From Patescibacteria group bacterium (GTDB lineage: Bacteria > Patescibacteriota > Minisyncoccia > Minisyncoccales > UBA5738), in the NCBI GenBank assembly GCA_022710775.1, contig JAKLGH010000008.1, positions 1-57,119 on the forward strand: DNA of 57,119 nt. Reading direction: 5' to 3'. Of the stretch, positions 40,609-47,934 are shown one piece after another. A model generated the notes under the pieces. The model worked only from the letters and a program-made list of their open reading frames with translations, was not told the origin of the DNA and searched no databases. How positions within the stretch are numbered: position 1 is the stretch's first letter; each line of letters starts with the position of its first letter. The position numbers were made by a program, and so were the translations under genes.

Positions 40609-41589
40609 TTATTTTTTTTCGTTGCCGTCGGCGGCCGGAAGCTGGATGTAAAAAGTGCTGCCTTTGTCCGGACCGTCCGATTCGACGCGGATATTCCCGC
40701 CATGGCTGGCTATTGTCCGGGATGCCAGGTATAATCCAATCCCTTTTCCATGGGTATTGGTTTTCCAGGCCCTTTTTCCCCTCCTAAACGTTTTTGAGAA
40801 AATGTCCTTTTTTTCCGCTTCTTCCAAACCGATGCCGGTATCGCTCACCGTAATCTCCAAATAGTCGCTTGCCGCCGCGATCTTCACTTTTACCCCGCCT
40901 TCTTCCGTGTATTTGATCGCGTTATCGATGATATTGTAAAAAGCCTCCTTTAAAGACGTGTATTCGCCCAAAACTTTTGGAGCCGGCATTCCAACTTCTT
41001 CGAGGTCCAAATAAAGGTCGCTGGCGCGCGCATAAGCCAGTAAATCGGTGGTTATTTCCTTGATCATGCCGGGTATATCAATCTCGCTTTTTTGCGGAAT
41101 ATTATTGTCCATCCGGTATTTAACCACATCAAGGAATTCATTAACGATCTTGATCATCTTTTGGGTCTCTTCAAGGGATGCTTTGATCTTCGTCCGGGCT
41201 TTTTCGTTTATTCTTCCGTAGGCCCCGTCCAAGACCAGGCTCAAATAGCCTTGAACCACCGTAAGAGGGCCGCGTAAATGATGCTGGGTCGACAAAATAA
41301 ATTGCGTTTTTGCGTTCTCAAGATGTTCCTGTTCGTCTTGTCCGTGTTCCGAAGCCGCGGATTTGGCGGCGCGCCCTGCTTCGCTATTTTTCCGGACATT
41401 CCCTTGTTTTAACATTTTCAAATAATCGACGCTGAAAGCAAGAAAACCAAAAAAGAGGAACAGCCTCCAGCCGGCTTCATAGGTGTAAAAATTGCGCAAA
41501 ACATCAACAAAAAGCAAAACGCTCACCAGTGCCGCCAAGCTGGCCTTGACCATAAAATCCGTTTCTGACCTATTATGCTTTTTTTTCAT
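40609..41589 (-). CDS. Sensor histidine kinase with short membrane region
   Basis: A 326-aa kinase with two N-terminal hydrophobic segments (LAALVSVLLFVDVLRNF and WRLFLFFGFLAFSVDYL), no evident extracellular sensor, a HisKA box STQHHLRGPLTVVQGYLSL, and a HATPase domain (NIIDNAIKYTEEGG, SDTGIGLEEAE, THGKGIGLYLASRTIASHGG). The last part matches the 37464 kinase closely (ASHGGNIRVESDGPDKGS against ASQGGKMRVESDGPDKGS). Both are orphans, so a distant response regulator may be shared. Confidence 0.92.
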   Translation of the reverse strand: MKKKHNRSETDFMVKASLAALVSVLLFVDVLRNFYTYEAGWRLFLFFGFLAFSVDYLKMLKQGNVRKNSEAGRAAKSAASEHGQDEQEHLENAKTQFILSTQHHLRGPLTVVQGYLSLVLDGAYGRINEKARTKIKASLEETQKMIKIVNEFLDVVKYRMDNNIPQKSEIDIPGMIKEITTDLLAYARASDLYLDLEEVGMPAPKVLGEYTSLKEAFYNIIDNAIKYTEEGGVKVKIAAASDYLEITVSDTGIGLEEAEKKDIFSKTFRRGKRAWKTNTHGKGIGLYLASRTIASHGGNIRVESDGPDKGSTFYIQLPAADGNEKK

Positions 41590-41694
41590 TTTTAATATTT
41601 TTATTCAACCGCCGCCATGCTGGATTTTTTACCCGGAATCGCTGTCGTCTTTCCGGCAAATAAAATCCACCGCCAGCTAGCAGTCCTGGCAACA

Positions 41695-41801
41695 ATCGAA
41701 TTTATATTTTTCTATCGGTATTTCGCCTCCCGGGGTACGAACCCCCGGCGGTGACCGAAGGAAATCCCGAAGCATTGAGGGGCGACCAGAGGATGTTTCC
41801 T
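41695..41801. repeat. About 107-bp dispersed repeat, copy A1
   Basis: It matches 44044-44151 at roughly 80% of positions. Shared blocks are ATTTCGCC, GACCGAAGGA, ATTGAGGGGCG and CCAGAGGATGTTTCC. Internal stems (CCGGGG...CCCCGG; CCC...GGG) can form in both copies. With the hairpin array that follows, it accounts for the gene-free stretch 41590-41932. Confidence 0.75.
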
Positions 41802-41802
41802 C

Positions 41803-41907
41803 CCCCGCAGGATGCGGGGCGGAGTACCTAAGTCCTCCTCATTTCTGCCCGCTTTTTGCGGGCAGGAAGCCTAAGGCTTCATTTTGTTCCCCGGGCTTGT
41901 CCCGGAG
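41803..41907. repeat. Array of four tandem hairpins
   Basis: H1 41803-41819 (CCCCGCA / TGCGGGG, loop GGA), H2 41845-41865 (CTGCCCGC / GCGGGCAG, loop TTTTT), H3 41866-41880 (GAAGCC / GGCTTC, loop TAA) and H4 41889-41907 (CCCCGGG / CCCGGAG, one mismatch). H4 belongs to the repeat also found at 16243 and 44171. The array lies between the 37-aa gene and the kinase on the minus strand. Confidence 0.85.
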
Positions 41908-41922
41908 TCTACAAATTAATAA
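41884..41922. repeat. Dispersed CCCCGGGCTTG hairpin repeat, copy 2
   Basis: TTGTTCCCCGGGCTTGTCCCG...ATTAATAA, matching copy 1 at 16243-16280 in order and spacing. Confidence 0.75.
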
Positions 41923-41932
41923 AGGTTTGGCG

Positions 41933-42046
41933 TTAATCCAAGATAAAGCTGATCACCGACTTGACCGCCGGCAAATTGGCCATCAAAAGGATGAACAGAA
42001 CAACAATATAAAAAATGACGGTTACCGTATCTAAAAACTTAGACAT
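41933..42046 (-). CDS. 37-aa single-pass membrane peptide overlapping murC
   Basis: The frame MSKFLDTVTVIFYIVVLFILLM... to SVISFILD has one strong membrane segment in the middle. Its ATG overlaps the murC stop by 8 bases (ATGTCTAA), a layout typical of coupled genes. It is too short for routine gene calling. Alternatives are a SecE-like or division-related micropeptide, but nothing proves this. Confidence 0.55.
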   Translation of the reverse strand: MSKFLDTVTVIFYIVVLFILLMANLPAVKSVISFILD

Positions 42047-43373
42047 TTTTTTTAACGGATCCAAATAAGGATTCCGACAGGCCGTAAATATCTCCGGCTC
42101 CCATAATTACCAGCACTTCACCGGCCTTGACATTGCCAGCGATCCATTCGGCCAGAACGCTCCGGCCGATATAGATAACCGACTTTTTTTTGGCGGCTTC
42201 AACCAAGCTTTTCGAACTTACTTTGGCTGTGCCGGCTTCTTCCCTGCCGGCTACCCCATATATATCGGTCACAACGATCCGGTCTGCCGGCGCCGCGTTC
42301 AAAACATTGGCAAAGTCGCTGAATAAAGAAAGGGTGCGCTGATATTGGTGCGGCTGGAATACAACTGTAATAAATCGGCGGGGCCATTTTAAACGCGCGG
42401 CGCTGATCGTAGCCGACACCTCGGTTGGATGATGGCCGTAATCGGAAACCAGGGTAACGTTTTCTCCTTTTATCATTATCTCATTAATCTGGAAGCGCCG
42501 CCAAGCCCCCTTGAATTTGGAAACGGCTTTGATCGCGTCTTCAGTTTTCACCCCGAGCATTCGCGCCGCCGATACCGCAGCCAAAGCGTTGTAAACATTA
42601 TGAATTCCGGGAACCTGCAAAACGGTTTTTAATTGTTCGAATTCCGGCAAGCTCGATCCGTATTCGATTATTTTGTAATCATTTTTACGGCTTTGCTTAA
42701 TAAGCGCGGCCGCGTTCTTATCGTCGGCATTAACCGCTAAAATACCTCCGCCGTCCAAATGTTTAGCAAACTCCAGAAACGCGCGCCGGTAATTACCTTC
42801 ATTCTTGTAATAATCTAGATGGTCAGCCTCGATATTCGTAACAACGATGATCTTTGGCCAGTAATTCAAAAAAGAGCCCAGATGTTCGCAGGCTTCTATC
42901 ACCAAGTATTCAGAACGGCCCCGGCGGAAATTGGTATCGCCAAATTCTTTGATCTTTGTGCCGACCACCACGGTCGGATCAAGCCCGGCTTCGGCCATCG
43001 CGAGAGCAAGCATGGCCGTAGTTGTACTTTTTCCGTGAGTTCCGCAGACGGCGATCGTAAAATAGTTCTTGGTAATCCGGCCCAGGGCTTCAGGATAGCT
43101 CAAGCATTCGATACCCATGCCCCTGGCCTGTATCAGCTCCGGATTGTCAGCGGGAACCGCGGGGCTGTAAACCAGCAGCGCGGGCTTTAATTTTTTTAGG
43201 TCTTGAGCATTTTCATAAAAAAAAGCGCCGGCGGTTTTTAAGCTGTCAGTTATCTCGCTTTTCGCGATGTCGCTTCCGAAAACATCCCAGCCTTCGCTTA
43301 GATAGTATCGGGCCAAGGCCGAAACGCCGATCCCGCCCAATCCGATAAAATAAATTTTTTTTCTGTTTCGCAT
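42039..43373 (-). CDS. murC: UDP-N-acetylmuramate--L-alanine ligase MurC
   Basis: A 444-aa Mur ligase that adds L-Ala to UDP-MurNAc. N-terminal FIGLGGIGVSALARYYLSEG (residues 9-28), ATP loop CGTHGKSTTTAMLALAM (near 109), and YGHHPTEVSATISAAR in the C-terminal domain are diagnostic of MurC. Unlike most genes here it has a fair Shine-Dalgarno (AAGGGAG, 5 bases before ATG). It lies apart from the dcw block, flanked on both sides by copies of the 107-bp repeat. Confidence 0.96.
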   Translation of the reverse strand: MRNRKKIYFIGLGGIGVSALARYYLSEGWDVFGSDIAKSEITDSLKTAGAFFYENAQDLKKLKPALLVYSPAVPADNPELIQARGMGIECLSYPEALGRITKNYFTIAVCGTHGKSTTTAMLALAMAEAGLDPTVVVGTKIKEFGDTNFRRGRSEYLVIEACEHLGSFLNYWPKIIVVTNIEADHLDYYKNEGNYRRAFLEFAKHLDGGGILAVNADDKNAAALIKQSRKNDYKIIEYGSSLPEFEQLKTVLQVPGIHNVYNALAAVSAARMLGVKTEDAIKAVSKFKGAWRRFQINEIMIKGENVTLVSDYGHHPTEVSATISAARLKWPRRFITVVFQPHQYQRTLSLFSDFANVLNAAPADRIVVTDIYGVAGREEAGTAKVSSKSLVEAAKKKSVIYIGRSVLAEWIAGNVKAGEVLVIMGAGDIYGLSESLFGSVKKNV

Positions 43374-43391
43374 AGGTCTCCCTTCTTTGCG

Positions 43392-43973
43392 CTATTCGGT
43401 TCCCAGTGTTGCGCTTTCAAGAACGGTATAGACAGGTCCTCCTTTTTTTAATTCGCTTTCCATTACTTCGATCGACTCGGCCGTAAAAGAAATGGAAATG
43501 TTTTCGTCAATGCCGGGTACCTCTTCTGGATCCATTTTCCTGATTTCGAATTGGTTTATCCTCGCCAAAGTGATATGCGGGCTGAATTGCGGAACCCCGT
43601 TTTTTTCCATCTGGCCCGCCCCGAGGTCGTAGAGCGTATGTTCAAGATCCTGGCGCAGTCCGGCCAATTCCGCGGACGCAGAACCTTTAGCCCAAACCAT
43701 CCGGGGCGGGACTTTTTTGGGCGGCCCGTAAACGATCCGCTTAAAATCAAGGGTTAAAGGCTCGTGCCGTTTGGCTACAGCAGAAACCGCATTGCAAATA
43801 TCGGCCGTTTCCTGGTCGCTGGCGTTGCCGATAAATAGCAATGTTACGTGAAGATTTTCCTTTCTGGTCCAATTTGCCGGCAAATCAAGCCATTGGTCCT
43901 GGTAATCGAATAAAGCCTGCCTTACCCGCTCCGGAAGATTAATTGCCAAAAAGATGCGGTGGAGATTGTTCAT
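43392..43973 (-). CDS. thpR: RNA 2',3'-cyclic phosphodiesterase (2H family)
   Basis: A 193-aa 2H phosphoesterase. The two catalytic motifs are HVTLLFIG (near residue 43) and HITLARIN (near 135), each H-x-T. The N-terminal RIFLAINLPERVRQAL is typical of LigT/ThpR. It lies 18 bases upstream of murC in the same direction. Family members open 2',3'-cyclic phosphates at RNA ends. Confidence 0.9.
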   Translation of the reverse strand: MNNLHRIFLAINLPERVRQALFDYQDQWLDLPANWTRKENLHVTLLFIGNASDQETADICNAVSAVAKRHEPLTLDFKRIVYGPPKKVPPRMVWAKGSASAELAGLRQDLEHTLYDLGAGQMEKNGVPQFSPHITLARINQFEIRKMDPEEVPGIDENISISFTAESIEVMESELKKGGPVYTVLESATLGTE

Positions 43974-44043
43974 TTTTTTGATTTTCGTTCTTTTACCGGC
44001 GGCGTGCCTTAGAGTTATTCATTATAGCGCATTTTTAAGAAAA

Positions 44044-44151
44044 ATCGATTATATATTTTTTTATTTGAAATTTCGCCTTCCTGGTTACGATCCCCGGGGC
44101 TGCGACCGAAGGAGACCCCGCAGAATTGAGGGGCGGCCAGAGGATGTTTCC
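44044..44151. repeat. About 107-bp dispersed repeat, copy A2
   Basis: Counterpart of 41695-41801. The stretch 43974-44346 holds no gene. Besides this repeat it contains a shortened CCCCGG hairpin copy at 44171-44195 (TTCCCCGGCAAGCCCGGGTC). Confidence 0.75.
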
Positions 44152-44170
44152 TTTGGACTTCCCACCCATC

Positions 44171-44195
44171 GGTTCCCCGGCAAGCCCGGGTCTGC
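44171..44195. repeat. Dispersed CCCCGG hairpin repeat, copy 3 (shortened)
   Basis: GGTTCCCCGGCAAGCCCGGGTC resembles copies 1 and 2. The hairpin centre is altered and the ATTAATAA tail is absent. Confidence 0.55.
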
Positions 44196-44346
44196 TTCTG
44201 GATTCAGGTTTGCCTCCTTTTGCCAGCCAGGCTTCCGGCTTTGCAGCCCAGCCGCCCCCCTTGTAGCGGCGGCAATATAATAATAAAATAATATAATGAT
44301 GTCTATTTACGATAAAAAGACAATAAACATTCATAAAAAATCAAAT

Positions 44347-45597
44347 ATGAATCATTTTTTGTTTTCGAAAAAAAACGTTTTGGCCGCGGCCGCGGCAGCC
44401 GGTTCACTCTCGCTGGTCTGCATTCTTGGCACAGTGCTTGCCGCCTGGAATGATCCAAATTCATTTCCGCCCAACGATAACGTTGAGGCGCCGATCAATG
44501 TTTCTTCGTCCAGCCAGACCAAGGCCGGCAACTTTAGCGTCGGCGGCGGGCTCGACTATTGGATTACCAAAGACGGAGACAGTTTCGTCCTGCAAAATGA
44601 CGCCGGAGCCGACAAATTAATTATCGGGCAGGATGGAAACATGACGGTTAACGGCCGGATAAAAATCACCGGAGGCTCGCCGGGAAACAATAAAGTCCTG
44701 GTATCCGACATTAACGGTCTGGCCGCTTGGCAAGCGCTGCCGGTGACCTTGCCGGCCGGGGCTTCGGGCCAAACCCTCCGCCACGACGGCACCGGCTGGA
44801 TTGGCAGCGTCGTTCTTTATAATGACGGTACCAATATCGGGATCGGAACCTCGGCTCCCGGATCCAAGCTTGAGGTGGCTGGCCAGATCAAAATTACCGG
44901 CGGAACCCCGGGTTTAAACAAGCTTCTGGTATCCGATGCTTCCGGCTTGGCTTCTTGGAAAACCGCGGCGGATGTCGGAATCAGCGGATCGCTGCCAGCC
45001 GGTGCCAACGGCCAAACGCTTAGGCATAACGGTACCGATTGGATCGCCAATAGCGTTATCTCCAACGATGGAACCAATGTGGGCATTGGAACAAATTCCC
45101 CGGCGGGAAAATTGGATATAAATTCGGCGGACGCTTTATTCGTGTTGGGGCAGAACGTACTTTCCCATGTTTTCGCGGGCAGCACTTATCTTAAGGCTCC
45201 CAGCGGACAAACGATCGCTTTCCAGATACCCAGCGGCACGACCGTCGCTTCGATCGACTCAACGGGAATTTCGGCCCCGGCTTTTTATTACACCTCCGAC
45301 AGAAGATTAAAGAATAACATCCGTCCGATCGCGGAAAGCTTGGCTAAAATCCAGGAACTTGACGGAGTGTATTTCAATTGGGTCGCAGACCAATCTCCTT
45401 CGATCGGCCTGATCGCCCAAGACGTCGAGAAAATATTCCCGGAGGCGGTTGCCACAAACCCGGAAACAGGTTTAAAATCGATCGATTACGGAAAATTGAT
45501 CGCTCCCCTTATCGAGGCGGTAAAAACTCAGCAATCGCAAATTCAGGAACTGAAACAAGAGATCGATGATCTTAAAAACAGCGCCAATTGCCAGTAA
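44347..45597 (+). CDS. Exported fibre-like surface protein with S74 intramolecular chaperone domain
   Basis: A 416-aa protein. Signal peptide (LAAAAAAGSLSLVCILGTVLAA), then the stalk module WNDPN...PPNDNVEAPINV with repeated GLDYWITKDGDSFVLQNDAGADKLI, ITGGSPGNNKVLVSD and NDGTNIGIGT segments. The C-terminus is a Peptidase_S74 autoprocessing chaperone: YTSDRRLKNNI keeps the Ser317 and Lys322 dyad at the known +5 spacing, and a coiled coil (KTQQSQIQELKQEIDDLKNS) ends the protein. S74 domains trimerise phage tail fibres and some bacterial fibres and then cleave themselves off. The stalk is shared with the 52047 and 53791 proteins. Confidence 0.88.
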   Translation: MNHFLFSKKNVLAAAAAAGSLSLVCILGTVLAAWNDPNSFPPNDNVEAPINVSSSSQTKAGNFSVGGGLDYWITKDGDSFVLQNDAGADKLIIGQDGNMTVNGRIKITGGSPGNNKVLVSDINGLAAWQALPVTLPAGASGQTLRHDGTGWIGSVVLYNDGTNIGIGTSAPGSKLEVAGQIKITGGTPGLNKLLVSDASGLASWKTAADVGISGSLPAGANGQTLRHNGTDWIANSVISNDGTNVGIGTNSPAGKLDINSADALFVLGQNVLSHVFAGSTYLKAPSGQTIAFQIPSGTTVASIDSTGISAPAFYYTSDRRLKNNIRPIAESLAKIQELDGVYFNWVADQSPSIGLIAQDVEKIFPEAVATNPETGLKSIDYGKLIAPLIEAVKTQQSQIQELKQEIDDLKNSANCQ

Positions 45598-45602
45598 AAA
45601 CC

Positions 45603-46259
45603 ATGAAACTGTTTTTTTTGCGTAAAAAAAACAAGTGGACCTCGCGGCGCATGGCAATTCTAGCGTTAATTGTTTTAATAATTTTATTGTTGGCGGGATC
45701 ATACTTCTATCATAAGCAAATAGCTTCCGCGCCCTTAGACGATGAAATTGAACCGGCCGATACGGCGATACTTGATCGCGGCGCTTCTGAATTGGCGGAT
45801 AAACAGGAACGTGAATTCAACGCTCTTAAGGAAGATCTTGATTCTCCGGAAAAAGTTGCCGCTTATATCAAAGATAATTTTGCGATTACCACAGACAGCA
45901 GCCAGACTGCCCTGGCGCCAAAAGAACTTTTTATAAAAAATTCGGGCGGACCGCAGGATATTGCCGTATTCACGGCTTTTCTTCTGGATTGGAACGGCTA
46001 CGAAGCCGGCGTTCTGGAATATGCCTGGTTGGAAAACGGACAAAAAAAATACTACGCAGTCGCGGTTTTCAGGGATGGCGATACGCCAAAATACCTGATT
46101 GCGACTCCGGCTAAGATCGACCTTATAGCGCACGGCTGGTCATTTAAAGACTTGATCCAAAAAGAAGAAGCGCGAACGGGCATTAAAATTGAAGAATATG
46201 CGTTTTTTGAACCTGGCCAAATCAACCTCATAACAAATGATTGGGCTAAAAATCAGTGA
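45603..46259 (+). CDS. Membrane-anchored transglutaminase-like protein lacking the catalytic Cys
   Basis: 218 aa with one N-terminal membrane segment (ILALIVLIILLLAGSYFYH) and an extracytoplasmic domain. SPEKVAAYIKDNFAI... followed by GGPQDIAVFTAFLLDWNGYEAGVLEYAW resembles the core helix of transglutaminase-like proteins, whose usual G-x-C-x-D here reads GGPQD, with Pro in place of Cys. It is probably a non-catalytic binding or structural domain. It starts 5 bases after the S74 protein gene and overlaps the next gene region, so the three are likely one operon. Confidence 0.65.
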   Translation: MKLFFLRKKNKWTSRRMAILALIVLIILLLAGSYFYHKQIASAPLDDEIEPADTAILDRGASELADKQEREFNALKEDLDSPEKVAAYIKDNFAITTDSSQTALAPKELFIKNSGGPQDIAVFTAFLLDWNGYEAGVLEYAWLENGQKKYYAVAVFRDGDTPKYLIATPAKIDLIAHGWSFKDLIQKEEARTGIKIEEYAFFEPGQINLITNDWAKNQ

Positions 46260-46261
46260 TT

Positions 46262-47899
46262 ATGAAAAAAACGCTATTTCTAACATCAATCATTGTTGTT
46301 CTGGGTATCATTTCCGGATCTGATGCCCTTACCTCTTCTTCTTACCGAGCCAACCAGGCGTCAACCGTAACGGTCGACGAATGGAGCGAATGCCGCCTGG
46401 TCACCAACCAGCCCGCGGCCAAGGATACCTTTGTCCCCACCAATACCGCCCTGGAATGGTCGGAATTCCGCATCCATTACCCCAGCCACATTTCCCTTGA
46501 CGCATGCAACAGAACCCTCGCCGTGGCTATGGCCGGCACGGGTGCCGGCACGGTAACCAGCAGTCCGGCGGGTATTGATTGCGGCACAACCTGCTCGGCA
46601 ACATTCAATATTAGCGATACAGTAACTCTCACCGCCACTCCCGCGGTCGGTTCCACTTTTACAGGCTGGTCGGGCGGCGACTGTTCGGGAACCGGAGCCT
46701 GTACGGTCACATTGGCTAATGATACCGATGTTACGGCCACATTCACGGTGAATATCTACAAATTAACCGTAATAAAATCCGGTAACGGCTCTGGCGTTGT
46801 TTCTTCCGGCCCCGCGGGTATTGATTGCGGCGCAACGTGTTTGGCAACTTATGCTCACGGGACCAGTATAACGCTAACCAACAATGATGATGTCGGTTCC
46901 CTGATTACCGGCTGGTCGGGCGGCGGCTGTTCGGGTACAACTCCCTGCGTTTTCACTATTACCGGCGACACCACCGTTACCGCCACGTTCACCTTGACAA
47001 ATTTTACTCTTACGGTCACTAAATCCGGCTTTGGCACAGGCACGGTGACCAGCAATCCGGCCGGCATCAATTGCGGTACCGACTGCTTGGAAATCTACCC
47101 TGCTCACGCTCCCGTCACGCTTACGGCCTCTCCGGGCGCTGGTTCGGTATTCGCCCGCTGGTCCGGCGCTTGCACCGGGGGAAACAACTGCGTAATAAAA
47201 ATGGACTCTGATTTATCGGTAAACGCGTATTTTAGTTACCCTGATTGCAAAGTTACGCCCCCGGGCGGAAAGCGTATTTTCACCACCAGCTGGAGAGGAA
47301 TGTACAAAGGCAATGAAGTGCGCACCTATGCCATAGCCGATAATTATTGCCAAACTTTGGCTACCGATGCCGGGCTACCCGGAACTTACAAAGCATTGAT
47401 TTATCTGGGCGGACGCCTGCCCGAAACGGTTTTGCCTCTCGGATTTGCTTTTTATAACGGGGAAGATAACGGCAGTTACTGCGACTGGCACCTAGTGGCT
47501 AACAGCCGGGCTGACATGTGGGTCTTGCCTCTTAAAAGTTCGATCCAATACGACGAATTTGGACACGATACTGCTGTTATTTATGTTTGGACTAATTTTA
47601 AATCCCATGGCGATGGAACCTATGAAACAATAGATTATTGCGATTCGGTGGATACCGATCCTTGTCCAACCAGTTCTTGGCCCTGCACCTTGGCTGTCAT
47701 TAAATTTTCGGGGCTTTCACGATGGGCCAACTGCGTTCAATCATATTATGGTTATTCAGAAAAAACTAACGTAGAATGGAGCGGAAAGCTTTGGTGGGCA
47801 CAAAATGCCTGGTCTACCAAATATCCGGGTTGCGTATGGCCAAGCATAATGGATCACTGTAATGCATTAATTAAAGGTTTGTATTGCGTTCAACAATAA
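46262..47899 (+). CDS. Exported surface protein: three InlB-like B-repeats plus DUF1554 domain
   Basis: 545 aa. A signal peptide (KKTLFLTSIIVVLGIISGSDA) precedes a module with YRANQASTVTVDEWSECRLV and ALEWSEFRIHYPSHISL. Three repeats of about 80 aa follow, each with G-T-G-x-G-x-V-x-S-x-P-A-G-I-[DN]-C, F-x-G-W-S-G and T-V-T-A-T-F patterns and four Cys, as in divergent InlB B-repeats. The C-terminal domain begins GGKRIFTTSWRGMYKG and ends GLYCVQQ, matching DUF1554 of Leptospira surface proteins. The start is ATG 46262, just after the previous stop. Confidence 0.88.
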   Translation: MKKTLFLTSIIVVLGIISGSDALTSSSYRANQASTVTVDEWSECRLVTNQPAAKDTFVPTNTALEWSEFRIHYPSHISLDACNRTLAVAMAGTGAGTVTSSPAGIDCGTTCSATFNISDTVTLTATPAVGSTFTGWSGGDCSGTGACTVTLANDTDVTATFTVNIYKLTVIKSGNGSGVVSSGPAGIDCGATCLATYAHGTSITLTNNDDVGSLITGWSGGGCSGTTPCVFTITGDTTVTATFTLTNFTLTVTKSGFGTGTVTSNPAGINCGTDCLEIYPAHAPVTLTASPGAGSVFARWSGACTGGNNCVIKMDSDLSVNAYFSYPDCKVTPPGGKRIFTTSWRGMYKGNEVRTYAIADNYCQTLATDAGLPGTYKALIYLGGRLPETVLPLGFAFYNGEDNGSYCDWHLVANSRADMWVLPLKSSIQYDEFGHDTAVIYVWTNFKSHGDGTYETIDYCDSVDTDPCPTSSWPCTLAVIKFSGLSRWANCVQSYYGYSEKTNVEWSGKLWWAQNAWSTKYPGCVWPSIMDHCNALIKGLYCVQQ

Positions 47900-47934
47900 C
47901 GAAAGATTTAATCAGATTATGACGGCAAAACTAT

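Noticed and set aside
41721-41801. Possible tRNA gene, suggested by GGTACGAACCCCC
   Set aside because: No acceptor stem, D-loop or anticodon arm can be formed; the sequence belongs to the dispersed repeat.
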